A stretch of 64,000 nt of DNA from CAZDVQ01 sp964508975 (GTDB lineage: Bacteria > Bacteroidota > Bacteroidia > Chitinophagales > Saprospiraceae). The notes beneath the pieces are model-generated. The model was given only the letters and a program-made list of their open reading frames with translations. It had not been told where the DNA came from and ran no database searches. The stretch covers positions 1-64,000 of the forward strand of contig CAZDVQ010000003.1 in assembly GCA_964508975.1 (NCBI GenBank), read 5' to 3'. The translations under genes were made by a program, and so were the position numbers. Positions 44,513-52,178 of the stretch are shown here, piece after piece; the first letter of the stretch is position 1, and each line of letters starts with the position of its first letter.

Positions 44513-47206
44513 CTAGTCTTTCTTACAACAAGCCGGCAAATTTTGGTAAACCGCCGGGTTAGCCGGTATGTCGTCGGCATCATAACCAAGCTGGGTAACT
44601 GCCATGCGTATCTGCTGCGGGTTAATTTTACCAGCCTTGTATTGTATTTGTAGCTGCTTGGTGTCGAGGTTCAAGTTAGCGCTAGCAATGCCGGGCACTT
44701 TCATCAGCTCGCCTTCAATTTTATCCTCACACATACCGCACTGCGCCGAGGTGTTGATACTGATACTGGTCAATTTCCCAACTTTGGTATCGAGCGTGTA
44801 GCGTAAACCCGCATACACTACAGTGCCCATTACAGGCGCAAAGATGGCTGTAGCATCAAAACGCGGTGCGCTGGCGTTGGTGTTGAAAGGGTCCTCGGCA
44901 TTGATAATGGGGTTTACTTGGCGGTAATTGCCCAGGTTCTCGGCACCGAGGTAAATATCAAAGTTAGGTCCAAACGACTTGGTGACCTGGGCGTTCATCA
45001 ACACGAAACCGGGCGATTTTTCAGCCAAGCGGTAGGCGGGCAAACCATCTGTAGGGCCATTTACGGCCGGTAGCCGTTGTGATCCTACAAACTGCGCCGT
45101 GAAGTTAAACTCCCAGTTGGGTTTGGGCGTGCTGTAATGTATATTGGCCAAGCCGCGGTGTTGCGGCAACAATGCCTTGACGTCTAGATTCTCGCCAAAG
45201 GTGGTGCGCACGTCGTTAAACTTGTACCCAAACTTGAGCTCCAGGCCTTTTACAATTTCTTGGGTGTAGGCCACGATGAAACTGTTTGAAAACGAACGGC
45301 CCTTGAGGTTGTAGAACAGGAGTTTCGATGGGTCGGAGTCAATATCGGCCACTAGTTGGTTTTCGAAATCGGTGCGGTAAAAGTCGAAGTTCAAGTTGCC
45401 TTCGCGCTCGCCAATTTTAAAATTTTGGGTATAGTTGATACCGTAGTTCCAGGCAAATTCTGGCAAAAGTTTTTCCTGTATTTCAAACACCCTCGAACTA
45501 GGCATGTAGGCTAAATACTCTGAAAAGGCGTTGGCAGTTCGGAAGCCTCTACCAGCCGATGCCCGCAACACGGCGTTCTCTGATAAACTGTATTTCATGT
45601 TTACCCTTGGCGTATAAACCAAGCCGTAGGTGTTCAAGTAATCCAACCTAAAACCGGCCATGAACACAAAATCTGGGATTTCGGCTTCGTCATCGTGGTG
45701 GTCAAGGGCGCTATGTTCGTGGGGTTTAAAATAGTTCCAAATGTATTCTACAAAGGCTCCGGGCAAGTGTTCAACACGGTCCTGGTTGGCATTCATAAAG
45801 CGTTCGCGGTAATCGTCCAGGGCGTAGCTGCCGCCTGTTCTTAGTTTATGGTCGGTGGTTTTGATGATGGTTTCATAAATCAAGTTAGCGTACAGGCTCC
45901 GTTGCTCGCCCAGGTATTGGCGTTGTAGACTGACGTCGTTACGGTCGCCAAAAACACCGGTTTGTTTATGCCAGGTGGCATTGGCCATGAAGCCAATCGA
46001 TTTGAAGGGCTGTTTAAAACCGATAAAACCTGTTTTGTAAATCAGCTCCAAGCGGTCGTTATTGATACCGATGTGGTAGTTGCCGCCGGGGTGACCCTCG
46101 TGGCCGTTAGCTACTTGGCCGCCTTCGCGTCGGTCGGTCAGGGCATGGATACTCAACTGGCCTTCAAAGTTATTACCCTCGTAAAACCAGCGGTTCATGA
46201 GGTTGAGTTGGCGTTTTTTGGGCATGTCCATGAACCCGTCGTGGTTGTGGTCAATCTCGGTGCTTTGTAAGTTACCGTGCGCCAGCAAGCCCACGCTAAA
46301 GCCCTTGGGCAGCTTGTGGTTACTGTGTAAGTTTATCTCGGCCCGACCCATGTGGTTGGCGAAAAGGTTTACGAAGAGCTTGGGGCCATCGCTGGGTTTT
46401 TCGAGCTCCACGTTGATTTGCCCGGTGATGGATTTTGGGCCGTTGAGCACCGTCGATACGCCTTTTGAAATCTGGATGCTACTGAGCCAAGTGCCCGGGA
46501 TAAACTCCATGTTGTAGGCACTAGGAATACCGCTCAGGGCGGGGCGGTTTTCAATCATCAACTGGCTGTAAATACCGCGAAGACCCAGCATCTCGATTTC
46601 CTTGGCGCCGGTAATGGCATCCGAGAATTGCACGTCGATGGTGGGGTTGGTTTCAAAGCTTTCCGAGAGGTTACAGCAAGGCGCTTTGCGCAGCTCGCCT
46701 TTGCCGATAATCTCGGTGTTGATAGGGTTCAGGGTGGAAGTAAAGTTGTTTTTTTGCCGCCCGATAACGTTGATTTCCTCGATGTTTGTAATGCCATCGA
46801 TGCTAATCGCTAGGTCTTGTTCTTGGGGTTCCACGAGAATAATGACCGTTTCGTAGCCTACAAAACGGATGTGCAGGTGGCGGGCCTCGGTACTATCGAG
46901 GCGGGGTAAAGAGAAGGCGCCATCGAGGTCGGTAACGGTACCCACGGTGGTATTTTCCCAGAGCACCGTGGCGCCAATGAGGGCTTCGCCGTGCTCGTCG
47001 GTAATTTTACCGCGCAGCTCGGTTTGGGCAAGGCCCAGTTGTGTAAAAAGGAGTAAAAACAGCGCGAGTATGCTGCGTGAGCCGGCTGGAGTGCAGCGGC
47101 GTAGCCGCTGGTGCGTAGCACCGAGCGAATAGCGAGCGCGGAAGACGGCGACCGGCGTGTGAAGCACGGCGGGCACGCCCCAAAAAATATATGATAAATG
47201 ATTCAT
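44513..47206 (-). CDS. TonB-dependent receptor with C-terminal heavy-metal-associated (HMA) domain
   Basis: An 897-residue outer-membrane receptor. The signal peptide core (ILALFLLLFTQLGLAQ) is at 46-61, followed by a carboxypeptidase-like domain (ELRGKITDEHGEALIGATVLWENTTVGTVTDLDGAFSLP), a plug and a beta-barrel. The last ~75 residues form an HMA fold with metal-binding CxxC at Cys823 and Cys826 (SAQCGMCEDKIEGEL) and an ending with two cysteines (LPACCKKD). The barrel carries a His/Asp-rich loop (PHEHSALDHHDDEAE). Copper or a related metal is the likely cargo, given the adjacent HYC_CC_PP gene. Residues 8-44 are encoded by a GC-rich palindromic element, so the n-region is unusually long and Arg-rich. 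ATG 47206 is the only start and has its own -7 box. Confidence 0.88.
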   Translation of the reverse strand: MNHLSYIFWGVPAVLHTPVAVFRARYSLGATHQRLRRCTPAGSRSILALFLLLFTQLGLAQTELRGKITDEHGEALIGATVLWENTTVGTVTDLDGAFSLPRLDSTEARHLHIRFVGYETVIILVEPQEQDLAISIDGITNIEEINVIGRQKNNFTSTLNPINTEIIGKGELRKAPCCNLSESFETNPTIDVQFSDAITGAKEIEMLGLRGIYSQLMIENRPALSGIPSAYNMEFIPGTWLSSIQISKGVSTVLNGPKSITGQINVELEKPSDGPKLFVNLFANHMGRAEINLHSNHKLPKGFSVGLLAHGNLQSTEIDHNHDGFMDMPKKRQLNLMNRWFYEGNNFEGQLSIHALTDRREGGQVANGHEGHPGGNYHIGINNDRLELIYKTGFIGFKQPFKSIGFMANATWHKQTGVFGDRNDVSLQRQYLGEQRSLYANLIYETIIKTTDHKLRTGGSYALDDYRERFMNANQDRVEHLPGAFVEYIWNYFKPHEHSALDHHDDEAEIPDFVFMAGFRLDYLNTYGLVYTPRVNMKYSLSENAVLRASAGRGFRTANAFSEYLAYMPSSRVFEIQEKLLPEFAWNYGINYTQNFKIGEREGNLNFDFYRTDFENQLVADIDSDPSKLLFYNLKGRSFSNSFIVAYTQEIVKGLELKFGYKFNDVRTTFGENLDVKALLPQHRGLANIHYSTPKPNWEFNFTAQFVGSQRLPAVNGPTDGLPAYRLAEKSPGFVLMNAQVTKSFGPNFDIYLGAENLGNYRQVNPIINAEDPFNTNASAPRFDATAIFAPVMGTVVYAGLRYTLDTKVGKLTSISINTSAQCGMCEDKIEGELMKVPGIASANLNLDTKQLQIQYKAGKINPQQIRMAVTQLGYDADDIPANPAVYQNLPACCKKD
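47075..47187 (-). repeat. GC-rich palindromic element inside a coding sequence, copy 17 (GCGTG/CACGC)
   Basis: Minus-strand copy with T-run GGGGCGTG and ending GCTCACGC; terminal stem GCGTG/CACGC. It is read in frame as residues 8-44 of the TonB-HMA receptor. Confidence 0.85.
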
Positions 47207-47222
47207 AGTCTGCTAGTTGGTT

Positions 47223-47230
47223 CAAAATTA
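47223..47230 (-). promoter_or_regulatory. -7 box of TonB-HMA receptor gene
   Basis: TAATTTTG on the minus strand (exact TAnnTTTG), 16 bp before the ATG. It supports transcription beginning just upstream of the GC-rich element. Confidence 0.6.
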
Positions 47231-47262
47231 GTAATTTACAATCAATCTTTATAGATGATTGA

Positions 47263-47378
47263 TTTGGGCGGCCCGCCCGCTTTGCGGTCGGCGCTACGCT
47301 TTGGGTTCGCTAAACGCTCATACCTTGGGGCTTCGCCCCTTCGGTACGGCCTACGGCCGCCCGCCGCATCGCTGCCGC
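47263..47378 (+). repeat. GC-rich palindromic element, copy 18 (GCGGC/GCCGC)
   Basis: Begins TTTGGGCGGC and ends CATCGCTGCCGC. Terminal stem GCGGC/GCCGC. It has a GGGGCTTCGCCCC hairpin. Confidence 0.8.
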
Positions 47379-47435
47379 ATAATGTCGTTATGTATTAATT
47401 ATGCTAACTGTTTTCGAGTATTTTTATGCCTATTG

Positions 47436-47633
47436 TAACCACCCCGTCTGCTACGCTACAAGCTTCGCGTTCCGCTTGCATCCACCCCTCCTTGAAAAGG
47501 AGGGGAGCTTATGTCTTACTATAAATAATTCATTTACAGTAATTTAAAAGAAAAAGTCAAGTTCCCCTCCTTTTCAAGGAGGGGTGGATGTGCACATGGC
47601 GTAAAACGCCATGTAGCGCAGACGGGGTGGTTA
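47436..47633. mobile_element. Long inverted repeat element with arm hairpins (type ACCACCCCGTC)
   Basis: Outer ends TAACCACCCCGTCTGC/GCAGACGGGGTGGTTA. Inner cores CATCCACCCCTCCTTGAAAA are repeated in inverse. Each arm has its own small hairpin: GAAGC-type on the left, ACATGGCGT-AAA-ACGCCATGT on the right. A short AT-rich spacer separates the arms. Similar sequences are, as I recall, widespread in Bacteroidota. No coding capacity. Confidence 0.8.
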
Positions 47634-47679
47634 TAAAGGCAGAAAACAACGCTTAAGAGTTGTACCTTTTTTGAATCTC

Positions 47680-48153
47680 CTAACAGCGGAATGATTGATA
47701 TAAAATACGCCTGAAACGCCCCGACCTGGGTGGGGCATTCGCTTGATATGAAACTTGTAAAATGGGTACTACCGCTGCTTGGGCATATTCAAAAACGAAG
47801 GCCTGGGGCAGGGTAAAATATAGATTAAACGCAGGTAGCTCGTGTTGCACGAGGGTAAAATCGAGGTCGGCAGCTTGGTAAATAACCTCGTCTTTGCAGC
47901 AATTTTTCTTGGTTTTGGTAGGACTACAAGCTTGCTTAGCGCTACAGGATTGACCTGTTTCATGGGCGCAGGCATTGGCCTTGGGCTTATGACAACAATC
48001 TTGACCAGCATCGTGCTGGCAACCTGGGCTAGCCGCAACCAGGTGCGATACCCAGCGTTTGTTGGTCTTGGGGCAGTAGTGCTCATAGCGGGTCCAGCCC
48101 GTTGACGACAACAGGACGATGCTGGCTAATAATATGGAAACCAAGGCTTTCAC
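47680..48153 (-). CDS. HYC_CC_PP family protein (putative metal-uptake accessory)
   Basis: A 157-residue exported cysteine-rich protein. The family signatures are all visible: YEHYC after the signal peptide, DCCHKP and KNCCKD cysteine pairs, and the late NAPPRSGRF. Such proteins commonly accompany TonB receptors and HMA proteins and are thought to take part in copper handling. The TonB-HMA receptor follows downstream on the same strand, separated by repeats and a separate promoter. The start is GTG, immediately after a TATCTTTG -7 box, so the message may be leaderless. Confidence 0.85.
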   Translation of the reverse strand: MKALVSILLASIVLLSSTGWTRYEHYCPKTNKRWVSHLVAASPGCQHDAGQDCCHKPKANACAHETGQSCSAKQACSPTKTKKNCCKDEVIYQAADLDFTLVQHELPAFNLYFTLPQAFVFEYAQAAVVPILQVSYQANAPPRSGRFRRILYQSFRC

Positions 48154-48157
48154 CCTG

Positions 48158-48215
48158 CAAAGATACAGATTTTTTGTAGCGCTGTGTAGATTACCCTTGC
48201 CTTGGCGTATCTTTG
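48158..48215. promoter_or_regulatory. Divergent promoters of HYC_CC_PP and yqeY operons
   Basis: TATCTTTG on the minus strand at 48158-48165, only 4 bp from the HYC_CC_PP GTG, and TATCTTTG on the plus strand at 48208-48215, 30 bp before the yqeY ATG. Both are exact -7 matches. Confidence 0.6.
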
Positions 48216-48245
48216 TGCTTTGATTAGCTATAAATAATGTTCGAC

Positions 48246-48692
48246 ATGAGCTTAGAATTACGGATTAACGAGGCCATCAAGGAGGCCATGCGCGCCAAAA
48301 ACGAAGGCCGTTTGCGTGGCTTGCGCGACGTGAAAGCACAGTTACTTTTAGCCAAAACCGACGGCACAGGCAACGCCATTGACGAAGCCCGCGAGATACA
48401 GATTTTGCAGAAAATGGTGAAACAACGCCGCGACTCGATGAACTTGTTCTTGGAGCAAAACCGCGAGGACTTGGCCCAGAAAGAACAAGAAGAATTAGTG
48501 GCCATCGAGGAATTTTTGCCACAGCAAATGGACGCTGCCGAGCTAGAAGCGCTGGTGAGCCGCATCATTGCTGAATCTGGTGCCAACTCGGTCAAAGACA
48601 TGGGCCGTGTGATTGGGCTGGCATCCAAGGAACTTGCCGGACGGGCCGACAACAAGGTGGTGGCCGAGGTGGTTAAAAAACTCTTGAGCTAA
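48246..48692 (+). CDS. GatB/YqeY domain protein
   Basis: A 148-residue YqeY, a helical protein related to the tRNA-binding tail of GatB. Hallmarks are LRINEAIKEAMRAKNEGRLRGLRDVKAQL, the coil KQRRDSMNLFLEQNREDLAQKEQEELVAIEEFLPQQM and the final GRADNKVVAEVVKKLL. It may assist tRNA-dependent amidation, though its role is not settled. ATG 48237 (MFD) is an alternative start. First gene of an operon with a cvpA-like gene and a glutamine amidotransferase. Confidence 0.92.
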   Translation: MSLELRINEAIKEAMRAKNEGRLRGLRDVKAQLLLAKTDGTGNAIDEAREIQILQKMVKQRRDSMNLFLEQNREDLAQKEQEELVAIEEFLPQQMDAAELEALVSRIIAESGANSVKDMGRVIGLASKELAGRADNKVVAEVVKKLLS

Positions 48693-48698
48693 TACTGT

Positions 48699-49319
48699 AT
48701 GATTATCGACTTGCTTTGCGTGGTGGTATTGCTGTACGGCGGCTACCTGGGCTACACCAATGGTGTGCTGCAAAGCTTGTTTAATGTGGTAGGCGTATTG
48801 TTGGCCTTTTTGGGGGCCATGCGCCTTACGCCCGTTATAGCCGAAGTGCTGAGCGTCACGGTATCGAGCGATACGGTGGGCTTGCCAGTGGTAGCCTTTC
48901 TCATGGCCTTCTTGGCGATACTCATGGCATTAAGGCTGGTAAATCTAGCCTTGATGGACAATATCCGTAAAGTAGCTGTGAGCGATTTTAACCGTGTGGG
49001 TGGGGCCTCGCTCATGGCACTGCTATTTATTTTCCTGGGTAGTGCCTTGTTGCAATTCTCGGTCATGTCGCAGATTGTCACGGAGCGGCAACAACGCGAA
49101 TCGCAGTTGTACCCTTACGTGAGCCAAATGCCCATGGGTGGTATCCGCTTGATTGAGTCGATTTTCCCGATAACCAAAGACTTTATGGAATACATGCGGC
49201 ATAGCATGAACAAGGGCGTGCCCAAGTCTGACTATTTCGAGTACCCGCCAGCCGATAGCTTGGCACCAGCACAAGATACCTCGGGTACGACTTCAAACCC
49301 CGAACCCGAGTTTGAGTAA
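48699..49319 (+). CDS. CvpA family membrane protein
   Basis: A 206-residue protein with four hydrophobic helices in the first ~125 residues (MIIDLLCVVVLLYGGYLGYTNGVLQSLFNVVGVLLAF...) and a hydrophilic tail, as in CvpA/colicin V production proteins. E. coli CvpA is needed for resistance to bile salts and for microcin V export. It starts 6 bp after yqeY and ends 4 bp before the next gene. Confidence 0.9.
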   Translation: MIIDLLCVVVLLYGGYLGYTNGVLQSLFNVVGVLLAFLGAMRLTPVIAEVLSVTVSSDTVGLPVVAFLMAFLAILMALRLVNLALMDNIRKVAVSDFNRVGGASLMALLFIFLGSALLQFSVMSQIVTERQQRESQLYPYVSQMPMGGIRLIESIFPITKDFMEYMRHSMNKGVPKSDYFEYPPADSLAPAQDTSGTTSNPEPEFE

Positions 49320-49323
49320 GCGT

Positions 49324-49911
49324 ATGCACATATTACTGCTGGATAACTATGATTCGTTTACCTACAACCTGTATGATTACATCCTGCGTTCAGGTGCTAG
49401 TTGCGAGGTATGGCGGAACGATGCCTTAAGTTTAGCCGAGTTGCAAGCCAAGTCGTTTGATGCCTTGTGCTTATCGCCGGGGCCGGGTGTGCCAGCCGAT
49501 TCAGGTATATTGATGGAAACCATTGCCTGGGCCGCAGGGCGCAAGCCCATGCTGGGCATTTGTTTGGGATTACAGGCCATCGGGCAACATTTTGGAGCCA
49601 ACTTGGTTCGGGCAGCAGTACCCATGCACGGCAAAACATCGCTGATTGAGCATCATGCAGCAGGCTTATTTAAAGGAATAGCCCTACCCATGCAAGTAAT
49701 GCGGTACCACTCGTTGGTGCTAGAATCCTTGGAGCATACCCCGTTAAAGATTTCGGCAGAGAGCCCAAGCGGCGAAATCATGGCCTTAGAGCACCCTGAA
49801 TTACCGATTTGGGCGGTACAGTTCCACCCAGAATCTATATTGACACCCGATGGCTTAAGGTTAATAGAAAACTGGTTGGTGCTGGTGGAGCAGCGTTTGT
49901 CAATGCGTTAA
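49324..49911 (+). CDS. Aminodeoxychorismate/anthranilate synthase component II (PabA/TrpG)
   Basis: A 195-residue class I glutamine amidotransferase that supplies ammonia to a chorismate-using partner. DNYDSFTYNL is at the N-terminus. The oxyanion loop is SPGPGVPADSG, the nucleophilic Cys is in GICLGLQAIG, and the His/Glu pair is in VQFHPESIL. No trp genes are nearby, which favours folate (PabA) over tryptophan synthesis, but many bacteria use one subunit for both. ATG 49324 is preferred over a TTG four codons earlier that would overlap cvpA. Confidence 0.93.
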   Translation: MHILLLDNYDSFTYNLYDYILRSGASCEVWRNDALSLAELQAKSFDALCLSPGPGVPADSGILMETIAWAAGRKPMLGICLGLQAIGQHFGANLVRAAVPMHGKTSLIEHHAAGLFKGIALPMQVMRYHSLVLESLEHTPLKISAESPSGEIMALEHPELPIWAVQFHPESILTPDGLRLIENWLVLVEQRLSMR

Positions 49912-50012
49912 TATAGCCGTATACAGCTTTCTAATTTTCAGACAATTGTAGCTTGATCTATCACAGGAATATCTATAAAAAACAGCTTGGCAACAACTTA
50001 AATGTAGCAATA

Positions 50013-50044
50013 TTGATTAGATAAGTATTAAATGTCTAATTTTG
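50013..50044 (+). promoter_or_regulatory. Promoter of the alpha/beta hydrolase gene
   Basis: TTG at 50013-50015 and TAATTTTG at 50037-50044, with 21 bp between them, matching the Bacteroidota -33/-7 arrangement. The hydrolase ATG is 25 bp downstream. Confidence 0.6.
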
Positions 50045-50069
50045 TCCCGTACCCAATGTAGATTTCATT

Positions 50070-50825
50070 ATGTCTCATACATTACACAAGGAAGGTAAGT
50101 TCACTTACGTAGAAGAAGGCGAAGGCGAGGTATTGCTTTTATTACATGGATTGTTCGGTGCTTTGAGCAACTTCCAAGGCATCATCGACTATTTCAAAAA
50201 GACCCACAAAGTAGTGGTGCCTATACTACCCATCTTTGAATTACCTGTACGCGAGGTATCGGTAAAAGCATTGATGGATCACGTGCATGAGTTTGTATTG
50301 TTGAAAGACTTGAAGCCCTTGCACGTATTGGGTAACTCGCTTGGAGGCCACGTAGCCTTATTATATGTACTGGAACATCCAGAGCGGGTAAAATCTATCA
50401 CCTTGGCGGGTAGTTCTGGTTTATTTGAAAGCGCCATGGGCTCAACCTTCCCAAAACGAGGCGATTACGAGTTTATCAAGAAACGTACAGAATTTACCTT
50501 TTTCGACCCGAACATGGCCACCAAAGAATTGGTCGACGAAGTGTTTGACATTGTGAACGACCGCATGAAGGCCGTACAGGTAATTGCCACGGCTAAGTCT
50601 GCTATTCGTCATAACCTGGGCGATAACCTGCACAACATCAAAGTGCCAACCTTGCTCATCTGGGGTAAACAAGATAGCATCACACCGCCTTTTGTTGGCG
50701 AGGAATTCCACGAGTTGATACCACACTCTGAGTTCATTTTGATGGACGAATGTGGCCACGTGCCCATGATGGAAAAAACCGAAGATTTCAACAAGGCGCT
50801 AGAAGCATTCCTGGCTAAAATCTAA
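50070..50825 (+). CDS. Alpha/beta hydrolase
   Basis: A 251-residue alpha/beta-hydrolase. The oxyanion-forming HGLFG is at about 26-30, nucleophile Ser in GNSLGGH, acid in GKQDSITPP and catalytic His in DECGHVPMME. It has no signal peptide and is presumably cytoplasmic. Substrate unknown; carboxylesterases, C-C hydrolases and haloperoxidase-like enzymes share this profile. rmuC starts 6 bp downstream, so they may be co-transcribed. Confidence 0.9.
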   Translation: MSHTLHKEGKFTYVEEGEGEVLLLLHGLFGALSNFQGIIDYFKKTHKVVVPILPIFELPVREVSVKALMDHVHEFVLLKDLKPLHVLGNSLGGHVALLYVLEHPERVKSITLAGSSGLFESAMGSTFPKRGDYEFIKKRTEFTFFDPNMATKELVDEVFDIVNDRMKAVQVIATAKSAIRHNLGDNLHNIKVPTLLIWGKQDSITPPFVGEEFHELIPHSEFILMDECGHVPMMEKTEDFNKALEAFLAKI

Positions 50826-50831
50826 CCCAAT

Positions 50832-52130
50832 ATGGAGATGCTGTACCTCGCAATAGGTTTGCTTGCCGGCATCATTATCATGGCGGTTTTAATGTATTTC
50901 CGCTTTGGGGGCAACGTTGTTCCCAAGGCCCTACATGAATTGGTGCAAAAACAGTTCGATGAACTACAAGCACAATACCGCGAGAAACTAAAAGAACTAG
51001 AACAGCTGAACGCCGATGTAGCCGCCAGCGAGCGTACTGTAGAGCTGTACCATGAAAAACTGAAGTTTCGTCAACAAGAAATCGAACAGCTCCGCACCGA
51101 GTTCCAGCGCGAGTTCGAGAACATGGCCAACCGCTTGCTCGATGAAAAGAGTAAACGCTTTACCGAGCTCAATAAACAAAGTATCGAAGGGCTCATCGCA
51201 CCCATGCGCGAGCACATGCAAGAATTTGAAAAACGCATGTCGACGGCCCACATCGAAGAAACCAAGCAACGCAGTACATTGAGTGAACAGTTGCGTTACA
51301 TGGCCGAGTTGAACCAGCAAATGAGCGAAGATGCCAAAGGCTTAACCAAGGCACTTAAAGGCGACTCTAAAGCCCAAGGCAACTGGGGCGAGCTCATCCT
51401 AGAACGGGTGCTTGAAAAATCAGGCCTGGTTAAAGGCCGAGAATACAGCACGCAGCAAAGCCTTAGCGGCAGCGAAGGCGAGCGCCGAATTCCTGACGTT
51501 TTGATTAACCTGCCCGACAATAAACATCTTGTTGTCGACTCCAAAGTCTCGCTCGTGGCATACGAGCGTTACGTGGCCAGCCAAGACGAAGTAGAACAAC
51601 AACGCTACTTGGCAGAGCATATCCTTTCTATACGCAACCATATCAAGCAGCTTTCCGAAAAGAACTACCCAGCGCTATACGGTATAAACAGCCCTGATTT
51701 CGTGTTGTTGTTTATCCCAATCGAGCCAGCATTCTCCCTGGCCATGAGCAGCAACTACGATTTGTTCTCGGAAGCCTTCGACCGGCATATCGTTCTAGTT
51801 ACACCAACTACTTTACTGGCCACCACCCGCACCATTGCTAGTTTGTGGCGCCAAGAAAACCAAAACCGCAACGCTCAGGAAATAGCCCGTTTAAGTGGCC
51901 TCATGTTCGATAAATTTGTAAATTTTGTCGAAGATTTAAATTTAGTTGGCGATCGCTTGGATCAAGCGCAAAAAACTTTGGAACTGGCTGTCAACCGTTT
52001 ACACACGGGAAAAGGCAGTTTATCGAGCCGGGCACAACGCCTAAAAGAACTTGGAGCAAAATCTACCAAAAACTTACCCAACGAACTCCTACTGGATAAC
52101 GTTGAGCACGATGATGAAGCGGACAGCTAA
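50832..52130 (+). CDS. rmuC: DNA recombination protein RmuC
   Basis: A 432-residue RmuC: N-terminal TM anchor (LYLAIGLLAGIIIMAVLMYF), long coiled coil (about 35-140), then the nuclease-like core GNWGELILERVLEKSGLVKGREY...IPDVLINLPDNKHLVVDSKVSLVAYERY. The PDV...DSKVS residues fit a PD-(D/E)XK-type site. E. coli RmuC limits inversions at short inverted repeats, which is notable in a region so full of palindromes. Confidence 0.93.
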   Translation: MEMLYLAIGLLAGIIIMAVLMYFRFGGNVVPKALHELVQKQFDELQAQYREKLKELEQLNADVAASERTVELYHEKLKFRQQEIEQLRTEFQREFENMANRLLDEKSKRFTELNKQSIEGLIAPMREHMQEFEKRMSTAHIEETKQRSTLSEQLRYMAELNQQMSEDAKGLTKALKGDSKAQGNWGELILERVLEKSGLVKGREYSTQQSLSGSEGERRIPDVLINLPDNKHLVVDSKVSLVAYERYVASQDEVEQQRYLAEHILSIRNHIKQLSEKNYPALYGINSPDFVLLFIPIEPAFSLAMSSNYDLFSEAFDRHIVLVTPTTLLATTRTIASLWRQENQNRNAQEIARLSGLMFDKFVNFVEDLNLVGDRLDQAQKTLELAVNRLHTGKGSLSSRAQRLKELGAKSTKNLPNELLLDNVEHDDEADS

Positions 52131-52136
52131 TTTTCA

Positions 52137-52144
52137 TAACTTTG
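52137..52144 (+). promoter_or_regulatory. -7 box of the second TonB receptor gene
   Basis: TAACTTTG, an exact TAnnTTTG match, 34 bp before the ATG and just after the rmuC stop. Confidence 0.5.
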
Positions 52145-52178
52145 CCCCGCTTTTACGATAACCTACTATCCAATTTTC

